The position numbers and the translations under genes were made by a program. Below the pieces are notes generated by a model. It was not told the origin of the DNA, did not search any database, and worked only from the letters and a program-made list of their open reading frames with translations. A stretch of 64,000 nt of DNA from Utricularia gibba (Eukaryota > Streptophyta > Magnoliopsida > Lamiales > Lentibulariaceae). Below are positions 54,613 to 64,000 of this stretch, in pieces. Position 1 is the stretch's first letter, and each line of letters begins with the position of its first letter. The stretch spans positions 1,116,001-1,180,000 of the forward strand of contig NEEC01000009.1 of NCBI GenBank assembly GCA_002189035.1. The letters are read 5' to 3'.

Positions 54613-57104
54613 ATGCACGGGACTTCGGCAAGTTCGAGTGCGGCGGCTGGAGCGTCGCCGGAGGATTTGTTCCGGCCGCCAATCTTAGCGGCTTCATCTG
54701 GAAGCGCCTTCACATCGGCTGCTCTCCGAGAAGTTTATTTCTCCTCTGGAAACCCTACAATCGAAGAGATTAGAGGCGTAGTGCAACTCTACGGCGCTGA
54801 CGGGCTTCATCCTCCCAAGCAATTCCGGTAAGTTTCATTTACGGCTATGATTGTCTTGGAATAGTTGGGAGTTTTCAAATATGGATTAGTGTGATTGGGA
54901 TGTGGTCTCTTGATTGTGGTATTCGGTCGTTATGTTCACGCTGATTTCTTGTCTAGCTACGCACGAAGCGTATGTATGATTCGGACCTCTTTCCAGGTTG
55001 AGAGAAAGCCCCTTCTTTGGGTTTTTCGAGTGCCTAATCATATGACGTATGCGGATTTTTGTCAGTTTTGTCGATCGTTCATTCAACACATTTTTGAGAT
55101 GCGCGTTGTGAGGTTGGCTATTTTTGTGGATTAAATTGCGGTTACTATCGTCTTACCCCATGGTGAATGTTCTGTGAATTAAGGACTGATGGGCTGAAGG
55201 ATCACTATAGTATCCTGATAAGGTTTGATAATCAAGAGTCTGCAGATTCCTTTTACAAGCACTTCCATGGTAGACACTTCTCATCTCTCGAGGTATTATG
55301 GTTGTTCATAGTGTTTATATGTGAAGAAACTAAAAACCTGGCCTTAGTTCCTACTGGTTGTATAATTTTTCAGGAAGATGCTTGCCATATATTTTTTGCT
55401 GCAGATATCCAGTATACCAGATCAATCGAACATGTCCAACCTTCCCCTACGAGCACTTCTACAGAACAACCTTTTTGTCCAGTTTGTCTTGGTACTTTCT
55501 TTACTTTGGTCGCTGTGAAGAAGTTATCTTTAATATTGGAAGACCCTTTTACTTATGATAAATATGCGTAAACACACAGTGGAGCTTCCTCATTGTTACT
55601 CACCTTAAGAAGTTGGAGTTTCATTGTGATGTGCAGAGAGATTAGACCAAGAGTCTGGTGGGATTCTCACAACAATCTGTAATCACTCATTTCACTGTTC
55701 CTGTATTTCTAGATGGACAGATTCTTCCTGCCCTGTGCGTACTTCTTTCGCCAGTTGAAATCTTTTTACTGTGTGTTCTTTGGATCCCATTAGTTGACCA
55801 GCGGTAATGAATGCATATTTTTAAGGTGTGTAGATATTGCCAACAACAACCTGAGAAATCATCATGTTATGTGTGTGGTACAACGGAAAATCTTTGGATG
55901 TGTCTCTTATGCGGTTTTATCGGCTGTGGGAGGTATACATTATATTCCTCTTGGAGAAGTTTCTGCATCTGGATACATTTTATGTGAATACTTTACGTCT
56001 TCTTTCTTTGATGTGTAGGTATGGGGAAGGGCATGCTGTTAATCACTGGAAAGAAACACAACACTGCTATTCTCTTGAAGTGGAAACACAAAGAGTGTGG
56101 AACTATGCTGGGGACAACTACGTTCATCGGCTAATTCAGTCTAAAACTGATGGAAAATTAGTTGAGCTAAACAACTTATGTGTCCACAATAATGATGCTC
56201 AATGTGATTCTGCTGGATTTCGTGAGGCTCTTTTAAACAGTCAAGTTGAGCATGTAAGTCAATTCTATCTGGTTTGTACATCTTTTGTTGTTTAATTCGC
56301 ATTTGAATAATCTGTTTTCTTTTTAGATAGTAAATGAGTACAATGAGCTTCTTACATCCCAGCTTGAAAGCCAGAAAACTGTAAGATTCTCCTCTATCAG
56401 CTGCCATAAGATTGGAAATAGCTCTCGAACAGATTTCACTATAGTATCACATTTTGCAGTATTTTGAGTCGATCCTTGAAGAACTCAAAGAAGAGACTGC
56501 AAGAGAGTCTCTCATAGCCGCTGATAAAGCTTTGAGTCAGAATCCAAGATTGCTGAAAATGCAATCCAAACTTACTAAAGCCATGGAAGAGAAGAAGTTC
56601 CTCGATGATGTGAGTCGATTAAAATGGCTCCTATTTTACAGAAATTGTTTCAGCACCTAATTTCTTTTTTCCCTTGTAGATAAACGACAACCTTGCGAGG
56701 AATATAAAAGCCTGGGAGTCTAAAATAGCTCAAATCTTAGAAAGGTACATTTGCTTACACCCACTATGATATATTCAGGTTCCCGTAGAAGTGAATCCCA
56801 AACCTCAACGTTTCAGAGAAAAAAAGGTGATGCTTCAAAAGGACAAAACTATTGAAGAATTGGAGAAGCAGGTTTTTTTCACTTTTTCTTTCTGAAATGC
56901 AACTGGAGAAGTGTTCCAAAATTCTCCTTGGCTTGAAATGTGCAGCTTGAAGCACTAATGCTGAGCCTCCAGACCGAGAATGTAGAGTCTCAATCAAGTG
57001 AATCCACGCAAACCAGTGAATTGGCAGCCGAAAAATTGAGTTCGAAAGGCAGCGGTAGCAGCCAGGCCATGGCGAACACCAGCCGCAGGAAAAATCGAGG
57101 TTAG
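54613..57104 (+). CDS. BRIZ: BRAP2 RING/UBP-type zinc-finger protein (BRIZ), with one-base frameshift
   Basis: E3 ubiquitin ligase required for seed germination in Arabidopsis, where BRIZ1 and BRIZ2 form a complex. Exons: 54613-54827, 54997-55112, 55184-55292, 55374-55491, 55637-55734, 55826-55932, 56019-56253, 56327-56380, 56460-56609, 56680-56744, 56817-56871 and 56946-57104, 493 residues if one base is added. RRM-like BRAP2 part ([13 protein letters not shown]), RING ([30 protein letters not shown]), UBP zinc finger ([18 protein letters not shown] and [17 protein letters not shown]), then a long coiled coil. Exon 2 needs one C in CCCC 55009-55012; the reading then is [16 protein letters not shown] and the phase into exon 3 is right. 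Confidence 0.93.
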
Positions 57105-57506
57105 AACTCGACCACTGTATTCAGCAAAGAAGCAAATGGGGCGGCGTAACAACTATTTCACTGCAATGCAATGTCGATGGGCACCAGTCAAACCTTTGTT
57201 TTGTGAGTATTTTGAAATTTCTCCATTATATGTTCATATTTGCAGTTGGTAAAACACTGAGAAAAACAAGAAAATGTCAACTCCAAAATGTTACTGTATA
57301 TCTTGGAATGAGTGTTCATAGCAGGCTTACATGCATGACAAGGAAAATGAAGTCACCGAAAACTAAAAAAAAAATGAATTATCTTGTTATTCCCAGCATG
57401 TGCAGGTTGAGGCCTATCATACAGTTACCTTCAGTACTCTCACAATCACAATGGTCAACTCTTATCTTCAGTGCATCCCTTTGCTCAACGGGGGAGCGCT
57501 GGTCGA
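57105..57506. other. Intergenic, convergent 3' ends of BRIZ and zipper-like gene
   Basis: No coding signal. Confidence 0.5.
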
Positions 57507-59625
57507 CTAGCTAACTCCACAGATGAATTCAGGACAGGCCGCTTCTTCAAATGGTATGTTCAGGTCTGGGAGCATGAACGTCGAATGGGATTCACCAAAT
57601 GCACTAGGAGCTGTAGGGGAATGTGTATCATTATAAGAAACTGATTCCACAGCTGCAGATATGGATTCTCGATCCACGAGAGCTTGCGCCTCGATCTGCG
57701 CAGACGATAAGAATGGCTTCAGATAAGAATCTGGTATTACTAAAAGCAAGGGTAGACTTTTTTTTTTCTTACCTTAACCTTCTTTAACTTTTTATTGGTT
57801 TCCCTTTGTTTCTCAAGATGCATCCGCAATCTTGCTATTTCCTGAAGGGAAAATAGCAAAAAGTCAACCTTGATCACTAGACAGGAGAATCTTATGCTTT
57901 AAAAACAGAAAAGCAGACAGCAGAAATTCCCACCTTTTTCAGCGCTCCTTGTTCTTTGAGCAACGAGCCTTCTTCTGCTTTTAGTTCTGGCAAGGTCTAC
58001 ACATCATCAACAAACGTGAAATTAGACATGCTCCACAGTATCCCTGTTACCAGTTTGGTTGCAAAGTGGATACCTTCTTCCTTCTTGGTCTCTTTGCATT
58101 CGTTCTCCCTTTCTCAGCATCAGTCTGTTCAACACAAAAGAACTACAAAATGAACAAGCTTCGGAATCCGACAAACAGAAGCATAAATAAACCACACAGA
58201 ACACCATATAGAGGGCACCCATGGCTTCATCATTCAATCAAATGTTTGGGGAACACAATCCACTATAATGTCTATAAGCGCCCTATCTGTGATCAAGAGC
58301 CATTAATGCAGCCGCCCTCACACATCATGTGAAGGAAGAGTTGCAACAAATTGGGTGGCGGGTACTAGTACCTTTAGACTAACCACATAAGAAGTTGATT
58401 GGTCAATGCAAATCGCAGGCTCGCTGCGAATACAGTTTGGCGTCATAAAAGAGATGCCCATTGCCCACCACCACCCACCTCCCTCCAACCACTTATCTAA
58501 CGCAGCATAGTGGCACAGAACTAGCGACAACCATTCTTCCACACTGTGGGATCATCCACACAAACAGTACCCAACCCAGAGATCAAAAGCCTCAGCTTAT
58601 CCACGCAAACGGAAGAGTAAATTGCTCTAAAGGGAGTGAAGTAAAGCAGAAAAATATACAAATGGAAGCTGCCACATTTACCCTTACTGGTTACCATTAC
58701 CCAAAAGCAACATGGGCTAATGCTCACTCGCAGACACACACGCACATCCCTTTCGGTGCATTCATGTGACAGCCGAGGAGGGGCAGGATGAGGAGCAGAC
58801 AGTGTAATCTCGTCGGCAAATGGGATCGAGACAGGAGGAGGTCGATGGTAATAAACCTGAACCCTACCACACTAGATCGACAACCACTCCGCTCATCCAC
58901 TCACACCGAACGCAGACCTATAGTTTGCCAGCAACTCCACGCTACCCGGGTACGAAATGAAAACGTCCATCTAGGGAAAAGACCTAAATACCCTAAGGGG
59001 AAGTAAGGGTAAAAACGTCAGACCGGCAACACAGCAACGCTGGAGAAAACGATATCCAAACCAAAGAGGCAAGAAATGACTTCCCCACACGCGAGATGGT
59101 AAATATCCGCATTCCATAGGGCAAAAAAGTCATTTTCCGTTGCCAAAGAATCGGCAATGCCACGCACCGTATTCAAGGCAACAACATAATCGGGGACAGT
59201 CGTCTGACGCGATACCCTATTCCTCTAATCTAACCGCCGGCGGAGATTCACGAGTGGAATACGAAAGGCGTGTTGATGAGTAAACAAACCTTAGATCTCG
59301 ACGCGGTGGCCGCGGCGCTGACGGTGGAGACTTTAGCCGAAAGCAACCTGGATGTCTCATCGGATCCGCCAGTGATGGAAGTGGCGCCACTCCACGTCAG
59401 CGGCGTGGTAGGACTAGCCCGGCGCGACTGATTCTTTCGCTTGGGGTGGATCGCTTGAGACCTCGACCGTCGTTGACGCACGCTCCACTCCATCCGCATC
59501 GGCGTCAGATTCCGAGACGAGCAGCAGGACGGCGGCGCGTCGTGGAGACGCATCAGCATCTCCACCGCGAGTGCGTCGTCCTCCATAGCGGCGGTTACCC
59601 AGTCGCCGTCCGCTCCGGTGCCCAT
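57507..59625 (-). CDS. Plant coiled-coil / bZIP-like protein of unknown function
   Basis: Exons: 59290-59625, 58074-58124, 57934-57996, 57773-57841 and 57507-57695, all phase 0, 235 residues, intact. The N-terminus (MGTGADGDWVTAAMEDDALA) is followed by a basic, serine/arginine-rich part with MEWSVRQRRSRSQAIHPKRK and then TDAEKGRTNAKRPRRKK, a basic stretch directly before a leucine-zipper-like helix (LPELKAEEGSLLKEQGALKK, EIARLRMHLEKQRETNKKLK). The C-terminus carries LPDLNIPFEE, close to an EAR repression motif (DLNxxP). A canonical bZIP N-x7-R/K basic region is not evident, so I do not call it a bZIP. The start codon is the one best fitting the family-like opening; it is not proven. Confidence 0.75.
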
Positions 59626-59743
59626 AGTCCTTTTTGCTTCAGTGTGCCCCCGTGTTCTCTTAGCGAGAGAAACGAGGGAGACGGTTGAGAAGAAAATGAG
59701 GTGATGATGATGGTGACAGAGAAACCCCAAGCCCAGGTTCTAT

Positions 59744-59790
59744 ACACACATATATATATATATATATCGACACACACACAGTCACACACA
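59744..59790. repeat. AC/TA microsatellite
   Basis: Short (AC) runs flank a (TA) run at 59751-59767. It lies about 120-165 bases upstream of the zipper-like gene's start codon. Confidence 0.85.
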
Positions 59791-60761
59791 CCACGACGCC
59801 GGACTTATTAATGAAAATATCATGAAAATAGATATCATCATCTCTGCGTTTTTAATTAAAATATAATATTAAAAATATTCCACTCATTTCCACTCGCCTT
59901 GTTGTTAGGAAGTGAAGAGAGTTGAGGTCACGCCTTGAGGGCGTGGGCGCCCGGGCCATCAATTTTGTTCTGTATCTCCTCCTCCTTTTTAGGCCATTGA
60001 ATTCCAGAATTAACACTCGGCATGGCAAATAAATGTGCCCGATGCTGCCATCAATACATGAAGAGGATGCTCGGTTGAGAATTTATGTGTCCATCGCATG
60101 AACTTTTCAACCGCCCAACCTCAACTCAATTTTCATCCTATTATCACACATGGACCCGCACATTGACACCTAACAAGATCTTAGTACTACTCTCTTTTAA
60201 GTATGTTTAATTTTATAGTTTTAACGAGATACAATTAGACGTATTACTTATCAGAATAAACAATCCAATGTTGTGAAATTAAGATGATATAATCAATTAT
60301 ATAAAAATATCAAATTATTAGTAATCGATTGAATATAATATTTTATAATATAATTTATGTATTTTTTTATATATTTAAACTTTAAGTATATTTTCATTGA
60401 TTTATTGAATTCTTAATTTCAATATAGTATTAGTATTGACTGGTATGATTTATGTGGTTAAGATAAGTGTAATATTGGAATGAGTTTTGATTTAAAAAAA
60501 AGATAAAATGAAAAAATTAAAATCGATTTATCGAATTTTTAATTTTGATATTGGTTATTATCGTATTTGAGTGATGTCAGATGAACAAATGGCATATATA
60601 TCGTATTGTTGGATTCGAATATGATATTTTTCAAATCGTTGTAGGAGATTCATAATATATACTGTTAAATTCTTTTCAGGGCGATTGCATTCTAAAAGGG
60701 GAAATGATGAACAAGACGAGTGGGGAAGACCCGGTTCTTTCCGATTCGTGTGTGACCGTAC

Positions 60762-60811
60762 TGGGCTGATCTGTTGGGCCAGGAGATGAAAGTGATACGT
60801 GGGCCGGGCCC
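60762..60811. promoter_or_regulatory. Site II cluster upstream of ORMDL
   Basis: TGGGCT at 60762, TGGGCC at 60775 and 60800 and GGGCCC at 60806, about 140-185 bases upstream of the ORMDL start codon. Confidence 0.45.
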
Positions 60812-60947
60812 AATTAAGGATGTGTTTCTTCTGGTTTTTGGTTTACCTTCTCCTCATCCGTGACTCCGAAAAAGGGAGTCGTTAAATCAGAGAAACCCGT
60901 TCCTTCGACGTCTTGGTTTCAAGCATTCTTCCATTTTTGCCGAAAGA

Positions 60948-62170
60948 ATGATGGGTAAGCTTTACGTGAAGATGGAGCCGCCGCCGGATCTCAACCGGAA
61001 CACCGAGTGGTTCACGTACCCCGGTGTCTGGACTACCTACATATTGATTCTCTTTTTTTCCTGGCTCGTCGTTCTGTCCGTCACCAATTGTACCCCTGGC
61101 ATGGCCTTGACGATCGTCAATCTCTCCCATTTCCTGGTAACCCAAAACTCTTTCTTCACAATCAATTGTCTCTGTGGGCTTTTTTTTTCTTTTTTCTTGT
61201 ATGGCTTTTGAGAGTTCCGATTTAGCATCTTCGTTAACCAAACTTTGCCTAAACTTCGAAATTTCGACCTAGATAGAGGAACTGTGTTGTGAGTTAGCAC
61301 CATTTCTTTTTTGAGCATTTTTAAATCCCGGAGAAATTTCAAATAGTGGTGTTCCTCTTTTGAGCTGGGTATTGCATGTTTGGATTGCTGGATGAGATTT
61401 TTGTGCCTGCTTTGCTCAATACACTGTTCTAAGCTTGTTATGCCTCTAGTGGAATTACGACTACCCTCTTTTGAGGGACTCTGATTCTTGTTTTTTACAA
61501 ATATTTTGTTACCTTTGCCCTGTGTAAGTGAAGTTCCTTACCACAGCCGCCTTTCCGAATGTAGGCATAATGCAGATCACTTGCTTCTTTTTTGGAATAT
61601 AGACACGATTTGTCCAGAATCTGCAGAATCTGTTCTGTGAAAATGATTGAATCTGTCCTTGGTTAGTGCTCGGCCTGAATGATTGTTTTTTGCTTTTTGC
61701 ATGCAGATCACTTACCATTTCTTTCACTGGAAGAAAGGAACCCCTTTTGGTGATGATCAGGGAATCTATAATCGTTTGACATGGTGGGAACAGATAGACA
61801 ATGGAAAGCAGCTAACTCGAAACCGGAAGTTCCTCACAGTCGTTCCGGTTGTTTTGTAAGTTGGTCCTTGTCAACATCGCTTGGTATCTTTATCTCTTCT
61901 GTGCATATGTTTCCTGCTGCTACTTTTGCTGGTAGACATAACATATCTCGTATGGAGAATTCTTGACATAATGAAAAATCCCTTCCATCACTGCTCCTTG
62001 ATGCACATACATCTATCTGTGTTGTTGGCAGGTATCTGATAGCTTCACATACAACAGATTACCAACACCCCATGCTTTTGTTCAACACACTCGCAGTCCT
62101 CGTTTTGGTCGTCGCCAAGTTCCCCAACATGCACAAAGTTCGAATCTTCGGCATTAATGGAGACCAGTGA
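60948..62170 (+). CDS. ORM: ORMDL family protein (sphingolipid synthesis regulator)
   Basis: ER membrane protein that inhibits serine palmitoyltransferase and so controls sphingolipid synthesis. Start at 60948 (MMGKLYVKMEPPPDLNRNTE) or at the second ATG, 60951. Exons: 60948-61136, 61707-61855 and 62032-62170, 158 residues, intact. Conserved parts: NTEWFTYPGVWTTYILILFF, the second hydrophobic stretch VVLSVTNCTPGMA, FFHWKKGTPFGDDQGIYNRL, TWWEQIDNGKQLTRNRKFLT and, near the C-terminus, ASHTTDYQHPMLLFNTLAVL and FPNMHKVRIFGINGDQ. About four membrane segments. 570 bases upstream of FKGP on the same strand. Confidence 0.96.
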
Positions 62171-62739
62171 AAGGGTAAAGAGACCCTGTGTGTGGTGATG
62201 CAGTTCTGTTGCTGGTAAAGAAGGTGATCACCCCCACCCGCTCCATATCCAGGAGCTGAAAGCGTTGATATCCTCAGTAGCTGTACTATGTAATGACACA
62301 AATAAAGGCCATGAGCCGGGTTTTCTCTGTACAGAAGAACAGTTATTGTCGAATGCGCTTGGGCTATATATACCAGTGCATAAACTGGAGGACTGTTCAA
62401 ATACCTGCTTCTGAAAATGGGGAAAAGAAAACAAAAGACCTAATTAGTGAAATGACATGCTTACCCCTAGCAATGAATGGTCCCAATCATACAAGGCATG
62501 TGTTTTAGGTATTTTTTTTTATTTAAGTCTCCTCCAGATTCGAAAGAAGCGTACTTTGTGTCGGCTGAATAATGAATGGGAACCGGCGGATGAACAATCC
62601 CGGCGCTAGTCTGATTTTTCTTTTAGATATCGTATGGTTGGCATTTTTCGAATGAGTGAAATTGTACTGAAGAAACTGACTGGGAGTCTTCAACGGTTTG
62701 CGCAATCCGCTGCGATCAAGGGTTGCGCCATCCGCCGCA
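62171..62739. other. Intergenic ORMDL to FKGP
   Basis: ORMDL 3' flank and FKGP promoter; no coding signal. Confidence 0.5.
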
Positions 62740-64000
62740 ATGAGCCTATCGAAGGCAGATTTGCCGACTTGTCTCCGGCGAGCGTGGTTGCATTTGAGGT
62801 TGTCGGTTCGTGACCCAACTCGGGTCGGAACATGGGACGCCATTTTGGTGACGGCAGCGAGCCCTGATCAGGCTCAACTATACAACAGGCAGCTCGATCG
62901 TGCCAAGAGAATGGGACGCATTGCTGAGTCTACAGTTACTTTGGCTGTTCCGGATCCGCTTGGCATGCGGATTGGATCTGGAGCTGCCACTCTTAATGCC
63001 GTTCGTGCTCTCGCTGATCACCTTCATCGCTTTTCAACGGTGCGTCCGACATATTATCATAATTCATAACTGTGCCTTTTTGCGCTTCAGGTAGTTGGTG
63101 AGTTTAATCTTGGAGTCTTCTGCTTGCGTGTTTCTGTGTGTTTTTTACACAGGGAGCAAATTCTACGAGTTTGGACAATGGTTCCTCCCCTGAATGCTCA
63201 AGTGAGGAGATTGGGCTTTCTGCACTTGTTGATTTACTCCGGGAAAAGCATATACTTTTGGTTCATGCTGGAGGTGACTCTAAGAGGGTACCCTGGGCTA
63301 ATCCGATGGGAAAAGTTTTCCTTCCACTTCCCTACATGGCAATAGACGACCCTGACGGCCCAGTCCCTTTGCTTTTTGATCATATACTTGCAATCGCCTC
63401 TTGTGCAAGGCAGGCGTTTCGTAATAAAGGTTGATTGCTATGTCTTCCCAAGTTTCATCAGCCCCATGAGTAGTTCAAGAATGATGCCTTTTCCTTTTGT
63501 TGGCAGATGATTCACCCCCCCAGTTTTCTTTCAGGTGGGTTATTCATTATGACTGGAGATGTCCTTCCTTGTTTTGATGCGTTTAGCATGGTTCTTCCCG
63601 ACGATATGGCTTCCATTGTGACTGTCCCGATAACTCTTGATATAGCTGCAAACCATGGTGTTGTTGTGGCATCTAACTCCGAGCAACTAATTCATAATCC
63701 ATCAGTTGCTTTGGTTGAAAATCTGCTACAGAAACCAACTATAAATGAACTCCATGACCACCAAGCTGTTCTTTGTGATGGAAGAACACTACTTGACACT
63801 GGAATCATAGCAGTCAAAGGCAAAGCATGGACTGATCTTGTTGTACTTGCAATTTCCAGCCGATCAATGATATTAGAACTAATGCAAAGCAGGATGGAGG
63901 CAAGTCAGTATCTTTTTTTGCAGATATGCTTTCATGTCTTCAGTCATGGCATATCTGTTTCTGAAAGTGTCTTCATTTCTCGGATTTCTCTTTATTGGAG
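62740..64000 (+). CDS. FKGP: Bifunctional L-fucokinase/GDP-L-fucose pyrophosphorylase (FKGP), 5' part
   Basis: Cytosolic enzyme of the fucose salvage pathway: ATP-dependent fucokinase at the C-terminus and GDP-fucose pyrophosphorylase at the N-terminus. Start MSLSKADLPTCLRRAWLHLR at 62740. Exons: 62740-63039, 63153-63429 and 63535-63899, 314 codons, intact; the gene runs off the right edge. The pyrophosphorylase part shows RVGTWDAILVTAASPDQAQL, the nucleotide-binding GMRIGSGAATLNAV, VHAGGDSKRVPWANPMGKVF and FIMTGDVLPCFDAF. The third intron starts with GCAAGT at 63900, after RME; the exon after it is not in the window. The fucokinase half is not seen. Confidence 0.95.

Larger units (their letters stand above)
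59626..60947. other. Intergenic, divergent promoters
   Basis: Microsatellite at 59744-59790, an A/T-rich stretch at about 60190-60670 without open frames, then the ORMDL promoter with site II motifs at 60762-60811. No gene seen. Confidence 0.5.

Noticed and set aside
6566-55012. Programmed frameshifting or a cluster of pseudogenes as explanation of the -1 breaks
   Set aside because: The breaks occur in unrelated nuclear genes and in a tRNA gene, share only the C/G-run feature, and most genes have no other lesion.
1-64000. CRISPR array, operons, bacterial-type features
   Set aside because: The window is plant nuclear DNA; no regularly spaced repeats were seen.

Overview
The window is a gene-dense stretch of a flowering-plant nuclear genome, almost certainly a eudicot. 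The evidence is small GT-AG introns in most genes, A/T-rich intergenic DNA, plant-only families (Alfin-like PHD, IQD, BADC, MASS, CHUP1-like, DUF761, AVT6, FKGP) and plant-type nuclear tRNA genes. I count about 27 protein-coding genes, two tRNA-Asp(GUC) genes, one tRNA-Ser(CGA) gene and one ribosomal-protein pseudogene in 64 kb, with no intact transposon.

Left part (1-18 kb): the 5' half of the proteasome ATPase RPT1 (-), the tRNA exportin XPOT/PAUSED (-), a 64-residue membrane protein (+), an Alfin-like PHD protein (+), TIM23 (+), a GLYR2-type glyoxylate reductase (-), an IQD calmodulin-binding protein (+) and a CHUP1-like coiled-coil protein (-) with a tRNA-Asp just upstream. Middle (19-34 kb): a DUF761 protein (-), a membrane protein with a methyltransferase-like motif (+), tRNA-Ser (+) and tRNA-Asp (-), an unknown 169-residue protein (-), an eL37 pseudogene (+), a four-helix-type membrane protein (-), an Hsp110-class HSP70 (+), COX5b (+) and a BRCC36 deubiquitinase (-) with a U12-type AT-AC intron. 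Right part (36-64 kb): BADC (+), MASS (+), TRAPPC2/sedlin (-), a polygalacturonase (+), a TPR protein (+), a domesticated hAT transposase (+), an acidic nuclear protein (-), an AVT6 amino-acid transporter (+), a nodulin-like MFS protein (-), the RING/UBP-finger protein BRIZ (+), a coiled-coil/bZIP-like protein (-), ORMDL (+) and the start of L-fucokinase/GDP-fucose pyrophosphorylase FKGP (+). Many neighbours are divergent pairs whose shared promoters carry site II (TGGGCY) clusters, typical of housekeeping genes. From memory, several adjacent pairs (BRCC36/COX5b/MASS, TIM23/GLYR2, ORMDL/FKGP) are also near each other on Arabidopsis chromosome 1. The genes are independent housekeeping loci rather than one pathway.

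The most striking signal is not a gene. Eleven conserved genes are each broken by the loss of one base (one gene twice), nearly always at a C or G run. Adding one C or G back restores the family sequence, the intron phase and the expected length. One of the two near-identical tRNA-Asp copies shows the same one-C loss, which gives an internal control. The simplest reading is a systematic deletion error of the assembly, not a cluster of pseudogenes. I found no new defence, mobile or biosynthetic system. The least-described items are the methyltransferase-like membrane protein, the small 64-residue protein, the zipper-like protein with a DLNIP tail and the captured hAT transposase.
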